Assembly (NCBI RefSeq): GCF_011009555.1
Contig: NZ_QXHD01000004.1
Coordinates: 1,762,406 to 1,826,405, forward strand
Direction of reading: 5' to 3'
Length of the DNA stretch: 64,000 bases
Origin: Adonisia turfae CCMR0081
GTDB taxonomy: Bacteria; Cyanobacteriota; Cyanobacteriia; Phormidesmidales; Phormidesmidaceae
How positions within the stretch are numbered: the first letter of the stretch is position 1; each line of letters starts with the position of its first letter. The notes below the pieces were generated by a model. It had not been told where the DNA came from, searched no databases, and saw only the letters and a list, made by a program, of their open reading frames with translations. Below, in pieces: positions 36,054 to 45,701 of the stretch. A program made the translations under genes and the position numbers.

Positions 36054-36730
36054 GCCATGAAAATCGCAACAGCATTGGTTTCAGGCATCCTAAAGAGGCG
36101 TTACAACAAAATCATCCCAAACTGATGAAGCGGTTTTGTGGAGAGTGAGGTTTGTAGAGTCATGATAAAACAACGCATTATCGCTGTGATGGCCGCTTTG
36201 TCCCATCACAAGGGTATCCCTATTTAGAAAAGCGGAGGTCCTCTCTGGTAACGATTGGGATCACCCCAGCGATCGCAATCCAGTCGCTGCATTGTTCACA
36301 GATTATGCATAAAGTCCCTTACCCCTGTGAGGCTTAACCCCTCATACTAGAGATCTATACTTAATAACTAGTTCTTTTTGAAAAATTAAATTATCATTCA
36401 GTGCTGGTTTAATTTCGGTGCGATCGCATCCATAGGATACGATCGTTGGAAACACTAGCTTAAAATTTGTCATAGAGGGGGCAAAGTGCCCTAAAGCATG
36501 ATGCTATATGGGCTGTACAGATCAGCTAGACCTATGGATAGTGAATAAGGCTACAATTATTGATTGGCATAGGTTTCAACGGTTTTCTGTATCAAAAATA
36601 CACATTGAATCACAAAATAGAACGCAAATGGCCTGATATATTAGTGGCTTCCTAATGTCCAACCATTGTTAATAGGAGAGACATCCACTGATAGTGATTT
36701 TCTATACTTTTGATTAATGGTGGTGGCCCT
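36054..36730. other. Long intergenic region
   Basis: About 680 bp without a convincing gene. It contains HIP1 octamers near 36270 and 36420, an AT-rich stretch at 36360-36420, and the probable promoter and leader of the vMAP-type ATPase with TAATAGGAGAG at 36670-36680. No repeat or RNA gene was recognised. Confidence 0.4.
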
Positions 36731-38053
36731 ATGTCCCCTGAAGATGCCATCACGCTAGTTGATAAACTCCTTTCACCGTATCGGCTGACGGCTATTCAAG
36801 AAGTCGTTTTTCGGCGATGCTGGCAAGGTTCAACCTATGCGCAAATTGCAGCTAGTGAGGGCTACGATGCTGACTATGTTCGCGTTACAGGCTCACGGCT
36901 GTGGCAAAAGATCTCCCAAGTACTGGGAGAGCGAGTAACAAAAAAGAATATTCATGCAGTGCTGCGTCAGCAAGCCTATCAGCTGCATCAGCCCAATACA
37001 CCAGGGCCATGGTGGCCTGGTGCCGATCAATCAGACACCACCTTCCCCGGCAGCCCACTTCCCCTCGGGTCTCCGCTCTACATCGAACGGCCTCCAGTAG
37101 AGCAGCAGGCCATGGGGGAGTTGATCAAGCCAGGTGCGCTGCTAAGAATTCGTGCGCCGGAACGTTGGGGTAAAACATCCCTGGTGAATCGCCTGGTCGC
37201 CCAAGCTCAAACCTTAAACTTCAGAGTTGTACGGCTTAACTTCCGCCAGGCTGATAGCTGTGTCTTGGCCAATTTTGATAAATTTCTACGCTGGTTTTGC
37301 GCCAATATTACCCAGCAGCTGAAGTTCACAGCCCAGCTGGATGATGTATGGAATGTCGACTTAGGCAGTAAGGTCAGTTGTACTAACTATATGCAGAGCA
37401 GCATTTTAAATCCGCTGCAGCAGCCACTGTTACTGGTGATTGATGATCTCCAGGCAGTCTTTGAGCACCCGGCCATGGCCCAAGAATTTTTGCCCATGTT
37501 GCGGGTGTGGCACGAAGAAGCCAAAAATCTCACCGAATGGGGGTACTTACGCCTCCTGGTGGCCTATGCCACAGAAGCATACATTCCGTTACAAATTCAC
37601 CAATCTCCGTTTAATGTGGGGTTGCCCCTGCGGCTACCTGCCTTTACTCTGGAGCAAACCCAACAGCTGTCTCTGCGTTATCGCATTGAATGGGACGATA
37701 GTTTAATCTCACTTCATACGTTGGTTGAAGGACATCCCTATCTAATTCATTTGGCGCTGTATAACCTGAGCGTACACAAGATGGAACTAAAGCAGCTGAT
37801 TGATGAAGCCCCTCAGCAAAGTGGCATTTATAGCGATCACCTGCGTAGCTATCTGGCAATCTTTGAAGCGGAACCTAACCTGGCCCGTACCTTTTACAAG
37901 GTAATTGAACAAGATACGGCCACAGAACTTGAACCAATGACCGCCTATCGCCTGGAAAGTATGGGGTTGGTTACCTTAGCAGGCAATAGGGCAACCGCTA
38001 GCTGTAGCCTCTACAGACAATACTTTGGCGGACGCTTAAGCGTCGATGCTTAA
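36731..38053 (+). CDS. vMAP-type N-terminal domain fused to an AAA-like ATPase
   Basis: 440 residues from ATG 36731 (a TTG at 36710 is in frame but unlikely). Residues 1-85 form the helix-turn-helix-like vMAP domain (AITLVDKLLSPYRLTAIQEV, TYAQIAASEGYD, LWQKISQVLGERVTK). A STAND/AAA_35-like NTPase follows, with Walker A RAPERWGKTSLVNRL, Walker B LLLVIDDLQAVF and a winged-helix C-terminal part. In cyanobacteria this family accompanies ternary-conflict or signalling NTPases. It is convergent with, and overlaps by four bases, a pseudo-receiver gene, and lies near a second AAA_35 protein with WD40 repeats. The biological trigger is unknown. Confidence 0.85.
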   Translation: MSPEDAITLVDKLLSPYRLTAIQEVVFRRCWQGSTYAQIAASEGYDADYVRVTGSRLWQKISQVLGERVTKKNIHAVLRQQAYQLHQPNTPGPWWPGADQSDTTFPGSPLPLGSPLYIERPPVEQQAMGELIKPGALLRIRAPERWGKTSLVNRLVAQAQTLNFRVVRLNFRQADSCVLANFDKFLRWFCANITQQLKFTAQLDDVWNVDLGSKVSCTNYMQSSILNPLQQPLLLVIDDLQAVFEHPAMAQEFLPMLRVWHEEAKNLTEWGYLRLLVAYATEAYIPLQIHQSPFNVGLPLRLPAFTLEQTQQLSLRYRIEWDDSLISLHTLVEGHPYLIHLALYNLSVHKMELKQLIDEAPQQSGIYSDHLRSYLAIFEAEPNLARTFYKVIEQDTATELEPMTAYRLESMGLVTLAGNRATASCSLYRQYFGGRLSVDA

Positions 38054-38436
38054 ACATCACCCCAGGCTGAGCCGACGACGCTGTCTGACAAGAGGGCAGA
38101 CAGAGGACGTAGGACCTGAATATTCGCAAACACGTCCTCAGCGGTGTAGGGAGAATAGAGGTAGGCATCAGCGCTCCCTTGGCCGAGCATACGGTCGGCA
38201 CACACAATAACGGGTACGTTGTCTAACAATGAACTATGCTTGATGCGATCGCAAACCAGTTCAGCCGTGGCCACTGAGGGCTCAATAATAATTAACTCAG
38301 GTGAAATAAAGCTCAGCAGAGATAGCAAAGCCTCATTTTCATCGACCTGAAAAACGGATAGTCCATGCCAATGCAACAAATCGGCTAGCAGTGTTTGAGA
38401 CTGAGCAGTACTTCCAACAATTGCAATAGCCTTCAT
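38050..38436 (-). CDS. Degenerate response-regulator receiver (pseudo-receiver)
   Basis: 128 residues with the receiver alpha/beta pattern: AIAIVGST (strand 1, without the usual Asp pair), FQVDENEALLSLL, ELIIIEPSVATAEL (strand 3, Glu52 where the phosphoacceptor Asp is normally found), VPVIVCADR (strand 4) and AYLYSPYTAEDVF (strand 5, Lys missing). The Asp-to-Glu replacement mimics phosphorylation, and the other catalytic residues are gone, so it cannot be phosphorylated in the normal way. AGGAGATAAGG precedes the start. It overlaps the vMAP ATPase 3' end by four bases (convergent). Confidence 0.75.
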   Translation of the reverse strand: MKAIAIVGSTAQSQTLLADLLHWHGLSVFQVDENEALLSLLSFISPELIIIEPSVATAELVCDRIKHSSLLDNVPVIVCADRMLGQGSADAYLYSPYTAEDVFANIQVLRPLSALLSDSVVGSAWGDV

Positions 38437-38781
38437 AACCTTATCTCCTATGATCCTGCAAATCGCGTAGTAATACGGATGGCGATATCTGGACGGCTCT
38501 GGGAACGTGGCCAGAAAGTCTTACGAAATAAACCGAAATTGAACAAGCACAAAAAACAAAAACTGTTGAGCATAGGCCCCCTTTAGAGACCTTTGCCCAG
38601 CATTAATGTAAATATTATTATTGCTCTAACTGACTACAGACGTGGACGCAACTAGCCTTCGGTCAGTCGAAATTGAATAGACTAGATTGCTATGAAAGCA
38701 ATTTAAGGGAAAACACGGAAGATGTGTAAGGTGAAAAAAGTAATTTAAAAGAACTTTCTCTTAGTCTTCCTAGATACCCTC
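38437..38781. other. Intergenic, no gene recognised
   Basis: About 345 bp between two minus-strand genes. A 63-codon plus frame (38395-38586) is antisense to the pseudo-receiver promoter and looks non-coding. The region beyond about 38590 is AT-rich. It probably holds the pseudo-receiver promoter and the 3' end of the WD40 transcript. Confidence 0.4.
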
Positions 38782-41700
38782 CTAAATCCCCCCGCTACAT
38801 AGCTGACGATCCGCATCAGACAGGTTATCTCCATGGGCGAGGTAATTGTCGAGCCAACGACAGCCATCCTCTAGCAATTGTTCAAAGCTACGGCTATCCT
38901 GCCAATCCCACAGGATGATTCTCCGATCATGACCGCTAGACAGCAGCGTTTGACCGTCAGCACTGAAAGCGACCCCCCAAGTAGAACCGTTGTGGCCATA
39001 CAGGGTTGTTACAAGGGTACCGTCCTGTCGCCAGATACGTACAGTCCGATCGTAGCTGCTGGATGCCAGCAGCTTGCCATCCGGGCTAAAAGCTACACTG
39101 TGAACCCTGGCCCGATGACCGTCTAGGGTGGTGATCAGACGCCCTGAAGTCGACCAAATTTTGATCGTATGGTCAGCGCTAGCAGTCGCAATCAGCTGGC
39201 TATCAGGGCTGACGGCCACTCCCCAAATGGGGGCTCGATGGCCATGGATACTTCTCAGCAGTTGCCCTTGCCGACTCCAAATTTTGATGGTGTGATCCCA
39301 CCCTGCTGACACTAGATAACTGCCGTCAGGACTATAAGCAACGCCATAGACCCGATCTTGATGACCCCGTAACGTGCGCAAAAGTTCTCCATCCAGCGTC
39401 CATAGCTTAATGGTTTGGTCCCAACTGGCCGATGCCACTTCATCGCCCTCGGGGCTAAACGCGACTCCCCAAACCCGATCTTGGTGACCTCGCAACGTTT
39501 GTAATGGGTCTCCTTTAGCAGTCCACAGCTTGACAGTTTGGTCCCAGCTAGCAGAAGCAAGCGTTTGACCATCGGGGCTAAAGGCCACTTGCCAGATCCG
39601 GTCAGTATGGCCCTCTAGTGTAGATTTAAAGTTACCTTGCCAGCTCCAAAGCCGAATAGTCTTATCCCAGCTACCGGCAGCAATCGTCTGTTGACTGATG
39701 GCTAGATTGGTAGCCGGTCCCTGGTACCCATGCAGGGTTTGCGGAATTTTATCTAAGCGCCATAGCCTGACGGTTGCATCATCGCTGCTGGAGGCTAAGA
39801 CGTTTCCAGTGGGGCTAAAATCTATGCCCCACGTGCCAGAGTCATGGCCATTTAGAGTAGTTACCAGAGTGCCACTACTGGTCCATAATTTAACGGTGTT
39901 GTCGAGGCTAGTCGAAGCAAGTTGACGACCGTCAGGGCTAAATTTCACATGCCAGACACGGTCCTGATGCCCGTCCAGGGTAATGGTTGAGCTCTTGCCA
40001 GACTCTCCCTTTTTAAGACTGCCATCGGGGTTAACGTGCCACAGTTTAATGGTCCGATCATCACTGGCAGAGGCTAAGACACGACCGCTGGGGTTAAAGG
40101 CCAGGCCATATACCGGGGCTTGATGTTCTTTGAATTCGTTTAATAACTGTCCGCTGGTGGCATCCCACAATTTAATGGTGTTGTCTTCACTGGCGGTGGC
40201 CAAAATGAGACCGTCCGGGCTAATGGCAGCCTGCGTGACCCTAGCGTTATGGGCGGGAATATCTAGCAACAACTTGCCCGTCCGATCCCAAAATCTTAGG
40301 TGACCATCGTCACTACCGGTCACCAACGTTTGGCTATCCAAGGATATATCAACATCATTGACTCGTCCCTCATGCCCCGTTAACGTCACAGGGGGCGCAA
40401 CCACAGAGAGAATGTCACTATCATCGCTGATGGGCCAAATTTTTGCGGTGTTATCGGCACTGGCTGACACCAAATATTCATTGTCAGGACTAAAGGCCAC
40501 ATCCCACACAGCATTGGTATGTCCGCTCAGGGTGGTAATCAGCTGACCATTGGCACGCCATAGCTTGAGGGTATTATCCCAGCTAGCTGAGGCTAAATAG
40601 TTACCATCTGGGCTAAAGGTTACCCCATACACAGGTGCACCATGGCCCCGCAGCTGGTTAGCTTCGGTAATACTTTGAAGAGTGCGGCGGAGAGTTTGTT
40701 CTACCTGTTGTTTCACATCGGGTGCAGGCACCGGTAAGCGTTGTAGCTGTTGAGCAGCTCGCACCGCTTCTAGCAAAGATTTCAGACGATTATTCTGGTT
40801 AAACAGGGCGTCAGAGTAATAGCTAATGGACAAGGCCTGATTGTTTTCGTTATCTTGCCGAGTTAGCATGGTTTGGCGAGACTGGCGATAGGCCAACATG
40901 GCAATACTCGTAATGCTGAGAAACGCCACTCCCATACCCACCAGTAGAAACCGCTGTAGGGTGACATTGCGCTGCTGCGCCTCCAGGCGAGCTTCCAACT
41001 CCTTTAGTCTCTCGGATTCTAATGCCTGTTGTACCTCTTGCCGATCAACGGCAACACTGTCTGCTAAAAATTTATAGTCCAGGTCGCTGAGCTGTTGTTC
41101 CTTGGCCCAGACCTGGGCTTCAGTGAGAGACTGCCCGCGCAACAATCGGGAACGATCTTGTTGACCCGAGTTAACCCAGGCTTCGAATGCTTGGGAATAG
41201 GGACGTAAACGTACCAAATGGTAGTCTACCCATTGGGTGTTAAACACCTCTGAATAAATTCGATTACGAATACTGAGGTGACCTGATTGTTTGACCACCA
41301 GGCCTGAGAGTAACAGTTCTTCTTGGAGGTGATTGTCTTCTAAAGATAGGGTTTGACCGGATAACAGTTTTTTGTAACGCCCCAGTAGTCGACTAATCAG
41401 CTGCGGGTGAGCCAGTAACCGATCCTGGATAATGCGCAAATGGGGGGGTTCATCTTGGGATTCCCAGTTTTTGATCAGCTGCGATCGCACTAAACCATCC
41501 ACCCAAGCCTGTTCAACATATATCTCTGTGCGGGGGGCCAGTTTAGCAACTACCAACTGGCACAGCTTCTGCGTCAGGAAAGGCTGACCATTGGTCCAAG
41601 CTAAAATGTGCTCCAGGGTCTCAGTGGCATTCTCCACCGTTGGTTTTAACCAGTAACTAAGGGATATGGCCTCTGCAGTGGTAAACCCACTCAGCTCGAT

Positions 41701-42318
41701 GGCTGTACCAATGTTAAATGGGGTGCGGTTAGGATTTTGGCAAAGGTCGGTGGGCGTTGCCACACCAAATAGGGCAAACGTGAGGCGACGGTACTCTGGG
41801 CTATCGACTCGCTGGTTATAGCAATAGCGAATCAGGGCAAACAGATCGTCAGCCGCAAACGGCAGTCCCAATACGCTATCAATTTCATCGATAAAAATAA
41901 CAATCCGTTTCGCCGCAAGCTGCCGCAAAATCACATCCTTTAAAAAGTGATCCAATCGCTGCACGGCAGAAAGACCATCCCCCTGCTGCCACCACTCTTG
42001 GAAATCACCGTTTAATTGCAAGCTGCGCCATAGCTCTGCCGCAATTCCCATGTACCACTTTTCAGCAGTAACATTGTCACTACCCAGGTTGGTCAGGTCA
42101 ATAGATGCACAACAAACACCGTCTTGCTCCAGGCGATATTTTGTTCTCACCCGCAAGCTCGATTTACCAATTTGTCGCGTATTAAATACATAGCAAAACT
42201 CACCTTGTCCTAGACTTGCGTATAGGTGATCATCCGCCTGTCGTTTAATATACGTAGGTGCCTGGGGATGAAGACTACCGCCAACTTGGTAAAAAGATAA
42301 GGATGTGGTGGTGGCCAT
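38782..42318 (-). CDS. AAA-like (STAND-type) NTPase with membrane segment and 14 WD40 repeats
   Basis: 1178 residues. The AAA_35-type NTPase domain has Walker A FNTRQIGKSSL (45-55) and Walker B IFIDEIDSVL (141-150), followed by a winged-helix part. A coiled coil (VQQALESERLKELEARLEAQ) and one membrane span (about 452-475) come next. Then I count 14 WD40 units from LRGHGAPVYGVTFSPDG to LYGHNGSTWGVAFSADG, enough for two seven-bladed propellers; unit 3 (GSDDGHLRFW) and unit 8 (LHGYQGPATNLAIS) are the most divergent. A C-terminal tail, LLEDGCRWLDNYLAHGDNLS, is shared by cyanobacterial WD40 proteins. A sensor or scaffold for regulated oligomerisation is inferred. A GT2 gene lies 14 bp upstream in the same operon. 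Confidence 0.93.
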   Translation of the reverse strand: MATTTSLSFYQVGGSLHPQAPTYIKRQADDHLYASLGQGEFCYVFNTRQIGKSSLRVRTKYRLEQDGVCCASIDLTNLGSDNVTAEKWYMGIAAELWRSLQLNGDFQEWWQQGDGLSAVQRLDHFLKDVILRQLAAKRIVIFIDEIDSVLGLPFAADDLFALIRYCYNQRVDSPEYRRLTFALFGVATPTDLCQNPNRTPFNIGTAIELSGFTTAEAISLSYWLKPTVENATETLEHILAWTNGQPFLTQKLCQLVVAKLAPRTEIYVEQAWVDGLVRSQLIKNWESQDEPPHLRIIQDRLLAHPQLISRLLGRYKKLLSGQTLSLEDNHLQEELLLSGLVVKQSGHLSIRNRIYSEVFNTQWVDYHLVRLRPYSQAFEAWVNSGQQDRSRLLRGQSLTEAQVWAKEQQLSDLDYKFLADSVAVDRQEVQQALESERLKELEARLEAQQRNVTLQRFLLVGMGVAFLSITSIAMLAYRQSRQTMLTRQDNENNQALSISYYSDALFNQNNRLKSLLEAVRAAQQLQRLPVPAPDVKQQVEQTLRRTLQSITEANQLRGHGAPVYGVTFSPDGNYLASASWDNTLKLWRANGQLITTLSGHTNAVWDVAFSPDNEYLVSASADNTAKIWPISDDSDILSVVAPPVTLTGHEGRVNDVDISLDSQTLVTGSDDGHLRFWDRTGKLLLDIPAHNARVTQAAISPDGLILATASEDNTIKLWDATSGQLLNEFKEHQAPVYGLAFNPSGRVLASASDDRTIKLWHVNPDGSLKKGESGKSSTITLDGHQDRVWHVKFSPDGRQLASTSLDNTVKLWTSSGTLVTTLNGHDSGTWGIDFSPTGNVLASSSDDATVRLWRLDKIPQTLHGYQGPATNLAISQQTIAAGSWDKTIRLWSWQGNFKSTLEGHTDRIWQVAFSPDGQTLASASWDQTVKLWTAKGDPLQTLRGHQDRVWGVAFSPEGDEVASASWDQTIKLWTLDGELLRTLRGHQDRVYGVAYSPDGSYLVSAGWDHTIKIWSRQGQLLRSIHGHRAPIWGVAVSPDSQLIATASADHTIKIWSTSGRLITTLDGHRARVHSVAFSPDGKLLASSSYDRTVRIWRQDGTLVTTLYGHNGSTWGVAFSADGQTLLSSGHDRRIILWDWQDSRSFEQLLEDGCRWLDNYLAHGDNLSDADRQLCSGGI

Positions 42319-42332
42319 AGGAGTTGCGTAAT

Positions 42333-43280
42333 TTATTCAAGCACTAGCTTAGCAATGGGGGGGGTGGACTTTTGCTTGCGAAAGTTAACAGCCTGTTGGA
42401 GTAGTTGCCAGGCTTTAGGGGAAAAAATGGCAGGAATGCCAAAACTTAGGGCGCTAGGGATTTGTTTTTGTTTGAGGGCGACGATCATCCAGTGCAGGCT
42501 GAGGTATTGCCGAATCGTCTTCAATGTCGGCAGCTTGTCTTGATGTTTGGGGCTAACGTGCTGGTAGATGCGTTCTTTAATCAGGACATTAGTGTCGAGA
42601 CGACGCTGAAGCGTGATTTTTTGGTCGTAGCCCCCTGGCCATACAGTACGGTAAGTCAGGCATTTATTGATAAATAGGGCATCGCCGTAGTCGGCAACAC
42701 GAATCCAGGAGTCAATATCATCAAAGCCGGTCATGCCCAGGTCCCAGCCGCCCGATTTCATAAAGGCATCGCGGCGCACGGCCACCTGAATGGGGGTGCC
42801 GAAGGGGACTACCTCTAAAAACATGCCGTAGTGGATGTCTACCTGGGGAATATAAAATGCCTGACCTGGACCGGTCACAGGGGTGCGACTCAGTTCTTGC
42901 CCCTCGCCATTCACCTGGGCCGCCTGACAGGAACAAATCACCGCTTCAGGACGTTGCTGAATCGCCCTGATCAGTTCTTCAATACAGTTGGGGGCCAAAT
43001 AGTCATCGTCATCCACCAGCTTAATCCAGGTGCCCATGGCTCGCTCTACACCTGCATTGACAGCCCCGGAGTGGTTGGCATTGGTAGGATTTCGATGGTA
43101 AAGTACCTGATCGCCCAGGCTTTCGACGTACGCCTGGGTACCGTCAGTGGAGGCGTTATCGACCACGATCACCTGACATGGCACGGTTTGGTCAAGCGCG
43201 GTTGCGATCGCACGTTTCAACAGCTCCACCCGGTTATAGGTCGTAATCACAATACTGAACGATAGCGATTCTGAATCCAT
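42333..43280 (-). CDS. Family 2 glycosyltransferase
   Basis: 315 residues from ATG 43280 (AGGA five bases upstream); the frame is open to 43376, but the extra N-terminus is not family-like. The GT-A fold shows SIVITTYNRVELLKRAI, VIVVDNASTDGT, the DxD-type metal site KLVDDDDYLAP and the acceptor region MTGFDDIDSWIRVADYGD. It transfers a nucleotide-sugar residue to an unknown acceptor, probably for surface polysaccharide. No transmembrane anchor is present. The gene ends 14 bp before the WD40-NTPase gene and is divergent from a sulfotransferase, hinting at sulfated glycan synthesis. Confidence 0.9.
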   Translation of the reverse strand: MDSESLSFSIVITTYNRVELLKRAIATALDQTVPCQVIVVDNASTDGTQAYVESLGDQVLYHRNPTNANHSGAVNAGVERAMGTWIKLVDDDDYLAPNCIEELIRAIQQRPEAVICSCQAAQVNGEGQELSRTPVTGPGQAFYIPQVDIHYGMFLEVVPFGTPIQVAVRRDAFMKSGGWDLGMTGFDDIDSWIRVADYGDALFINKCLTYRTVWPGGYDQKITLQRRLDTNVLIKERIYQHVSPKHQDKLPTLKTIRQYLSLHWMIVALKQKQIPSALSFGIPAIFSPKAWQLLQQAVNFRKQKSTPPIAKLVLE

Positions 43281-43406
43281 GATTCCTGGTCTCTTTCGGC
43301 GCTCTTCGCTATTGTGCCAAATCTGAGGGGAAATGGGCTTACTAGATTTAGATAGGCATTGGCCACCTTTTCCCATAAATGCCTATGGGCTGATACGAAT
43401 ACCCTA

Positions 43407-44285
43407 ATGAATCTTGCTAGCAGTCAAATTTTAGCCAATACGTTCAGGGCTAATGTTGCCGATAGAGAAATAGATATCCGCCTTAGTCTTAGTCTTAAAA
43501 GAGAGTTTTGGGTCTCTAAGGCCAATGCTGTTTTACCAGCCAGTAGAAAACGTTGTTTTCATGCTTACTGTATTGGTACGCCAAGGAGCGGTACCCATTC
43601 CATAGCCCACATGTTTCAGCATCACTATGGTGCGTTACATGAGCCCCATGCGTATTATGCAATCTACCATTTACTCAAATGGGAAACGGGCCAGTATTCC
43701 TATGCTGACATTCAAAGTGTGCTCAAGTGGCGTGACAAAAAAATGTCTTTGGAGCTGGAAGCTGCCCATTATCTACATCATGTAGCTGATGTGTTGGCCA
43801 AAAGCTTTCCACAGGCCAAGTTTATTTTTACCGTTAGGGACCCCCTCAGCTGGCTAGAATCAGAAATTAATCGTAATTATGGTAGTCGTCATAAACCGTT
43901 TTGGAGGGAATTAGAAGATTATCGCTATGGTCGCTACAGGCATCCATTTACAAAATATGACGCGGCCCTAGGGCAAGCAGGACTTTATCCTGTTGCTAGC
44001 TATTTATCCTATTGGAGAGACCACAATCAATTTGTCATCAACTCAGTGCCTAAACAGCAGCTTTTAACGTTGAAAACAAAAGAAATTCGTTCAAAAATTG
44101 AAGAGATTTCCAGTTTCCTTGGTATAGATCCTGATACTATTAATATTCAGAAAGCCCATGCCGATAAACGAAAGAAAAAATTAAAGTTAATTGAGCTGGT
44201 GGATCCAACCTATCTCTACCAGCAGCTAGAAAAACTCTGTTCTGACCTGATCGATGCAAGATTTCCTACACTAAAGCGCACTTAG
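43407..44285 (+). CDS. Sulfotransferase-family protein
   Basis: 292 residues from ATG 43407; an in-frame TTG at 43359 would add 16 residues. The PAPS 5'-phosphosulfate loop is CIGTPRSGTHSIAHMF and the 3'-phosphate motif is FIFTVRDPLSWLESEINRN. The charged KWRDKKMSLELEAAHYLHH region between them is typical of cyanobacterial and proteobacterial sulfotransferases acting on glycans or lipids. It is divergent from the GT2 gene, so a shared role in polysaccharide sulfation is plausible. The acceptor is unknown. The N-terminal about 40 residues are variable and carry no signal peptide. Confidence 0.85.
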   Translation: MNLASSQILANTFRANVADREIDIRLSLSLKREFWVSKANAVLPASRKRCFHAYCIGTPRSGTHSIAHMFQHHYGALHEPHAYYAIYHLLKWETGQYSYADIQSVLKWRDKKMSLELEAAHYLHHVADVLAKSFPQAKFIFTVRDPLSWLESEINRNYGSRHKPFWRELEDYRYGRYRHPFTKYDAALGQAGLYPVASYLSYWRDHNQFVINSVPKQQLLTLKTKEIRSKIEEISSFLGIDPDTINIQKAHADKRKKKLKLIELVDPTYLYQQLEKLCSDLIDARFPTLKRT

Positions 44286-44312
44286 TCTTAGTCATTGCGT
44301 AAATAAGCTTGA

Positions 44313-45077
44313 TCAAACGCAGTTGATGGATACACCACCATCTACCAGCATGGCTGACCCCGTGGTGAAACTAGCAGCATCTGACGCCAGATAGAGAGCT
44401 GAAGCTGCTATTTCATGGGGTGTTGCCATGCGCTTCAGTGCATGGAGATTTTGTACAAAGGCTAAGGCCTCTGGCGTATTGGCAAAATCACGTCCCATGG
44501 GTGTATCGGTGCCCCCTGGCAGTAAAGCATTGACCCGAATTTGTTGCTTGCCGTATTCAACAGCGAGCACCTTCGTAAGACCAATCAAACCTGCCTTACT
44601 TGCTGCGTAGGCTGCCATTCCCGGCATGCCTACAGTGTAGCCAACAAAGGTTGAGGTAAAGATCAAAGAACCGCCACCGCGATTGACCATGGCCGGTAAC
44701 TGGTATTTTGCCCCTAAGTATGAACTGGTCAGGTTAGTGGCAAGGATATTGTTCCAATCATCAAGGGATAGATCAGTTACAGCGCCAGGTATGCCGGTAA
44801 TCCCTGCATTGTTAAATGCGATGTCTAGCCCTCCGAATTCTTTTAGTGCTAGCGTCACTAGAGCTTTAGCAAATTCCTCATCTTTCACATCTCCTGCCAA
44901 AGCAACTGCCTGTCCACCCGAGTGACCAATAAAATCAACCAACTCATCGAGCTTATCCTGCCGTCTTGCTGCAACAACAACTGCAGCTCCTGCTTTAGCA
45001 AAAAGTTTGGCAGTTGCGTAGCCAATACCAGCACTAGCACCTGTCACAATGGCAACCTTGTTAGAAAGCACATTCAT
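44313..45077 (-). CDS. Short-chain dehydrogenase/reductase (classical SDR)
   Basis: 254 residues. The cofactor motif is TGASAGIGYATAKLF, with RRQ at the end of strand 2 (Arg favouring NADPH). NNAG, the Ser of the active site in LIFTSTFVGYTVG and the catalytic YAASK are all present, and the C-terminal GSAMLVDGG is typical of 3-oxoacyl-ACP reductase/glucose-dehydrogenase-like SDRs. The substrate is unknown. It stands at the edge of the HxlR oxidoreductase cluster and is read toward the sulfotransferase 3' end, 28 bp away. Confidence 0.92.
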   Translation of the reverse strand: MNVLSNKVAIVTGASAGIGYATAKLFAKAGAAVVVAARRQDKLDELVDFIGHSGGQAVALAGDVKDEEFAKALVTLALKEFGGLDIAFNNAGITGIPGAVTDLSLDDWNNILATNLTSSYLGAKYQLPAMVNRGGGSLIFTSTFVGYTVGMPGMAAYAASKAGLIGLTKVLAVEYGKQQIRVNALLPGGTDTPMGRDFANTPEALAFVQNLHALKRMATPHEIAASALYLASDAASFTTGSAMLVDGGVSINCV

Positions 45078-45220
45078 GATGTCGTCCGTATTGATTAAAC
45101 GATACAGACATCATTTTCAAACGTCAGACAGTCATCAACAATCCAAATCTTGCTATCTTGCCACTGAGCCATAAGGTATGAATTCTCGCGATAGATAGTA
45201 TTTCTTAATCACCCACGTGA

Positions 45221-45592
45221 TCACCCATTGTTTGAGTGTAAAGCAATCAAATTTCCCTCGGTATCTTCGAATTCAGCCACCCACCCCAACTCCCCAATCG
45301 ATGTTTTGGGATACGCCACTTTTCCGCCTACAGCGACTACCCGACTCAGGGTAAGGTCAATGTTAGTCACCGAAAAGTAGAGCCGTGGCCCTTCTTTTGA
45401 AGGAACATAGCTTTCTCCCTGAGCCAGTGCACCCGATATACCTTGACCCTCTTCCGTGACTGGAAACAGTGCCATGTTTACACCGTCGATCGTCGTGCGT
45501 TCCAATGTATTGGAGAAAACAGTCCCATAGAAAGTGACTGCTCGATCTATATCGGTAACAGGTATCTCAAAATATGAAACAAGGGAATTCAT
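45221..45592 (-). CDS. VOC/glyoxalase-like protein
   Basis: 123 residues, a single VOC unit of two beta-alpha-beta-beta-beta modules: SLVSYFEIPVTDIDRAVTFY at the N-terminus and VGGKVAYPKTSIGELGWVAEF followed by DTEGNLIALHS at the C-terminus (Glu/His metal-ligand positions are plausible). This resembles YycE/PhnB-like small dioxygenase-fold proteins of unknown substrate. It lies between the SDR and HxlR genes on the same strand, about 110 bp from the latter. Confidence 0.85.
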   Translation of the reverse strand: MNSLVSYFEIPVTDIDRAVTFYGTVFSNTLERTTIDGVNMALFPVTEEGQGISGALAQGESYVPSKEGPRLYFSVTNIDLTLSRVVAVGGKVAYPKTSIGELGWVAEFEDTEGNLIALHSNNG

Positions 45593-45701
45593 TGATGCGT
45601 AGATGGATGCGATTGTAGATTTAAGGGATGTACCGGTCTAGAGCTATGACTATTTATGGTGTTTCACCACTAAAGTCATTCTAAGGAGCCGCAATGCCAG
45701 A

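Noticed and set aside
38782..42318. Tandem WD40 repeats as a recombinational DNA repeat array
   Set aside because: The repeat is clear at protein level, but DNA units are diverged, so this is normal propeller coding sequence and not a satellite.
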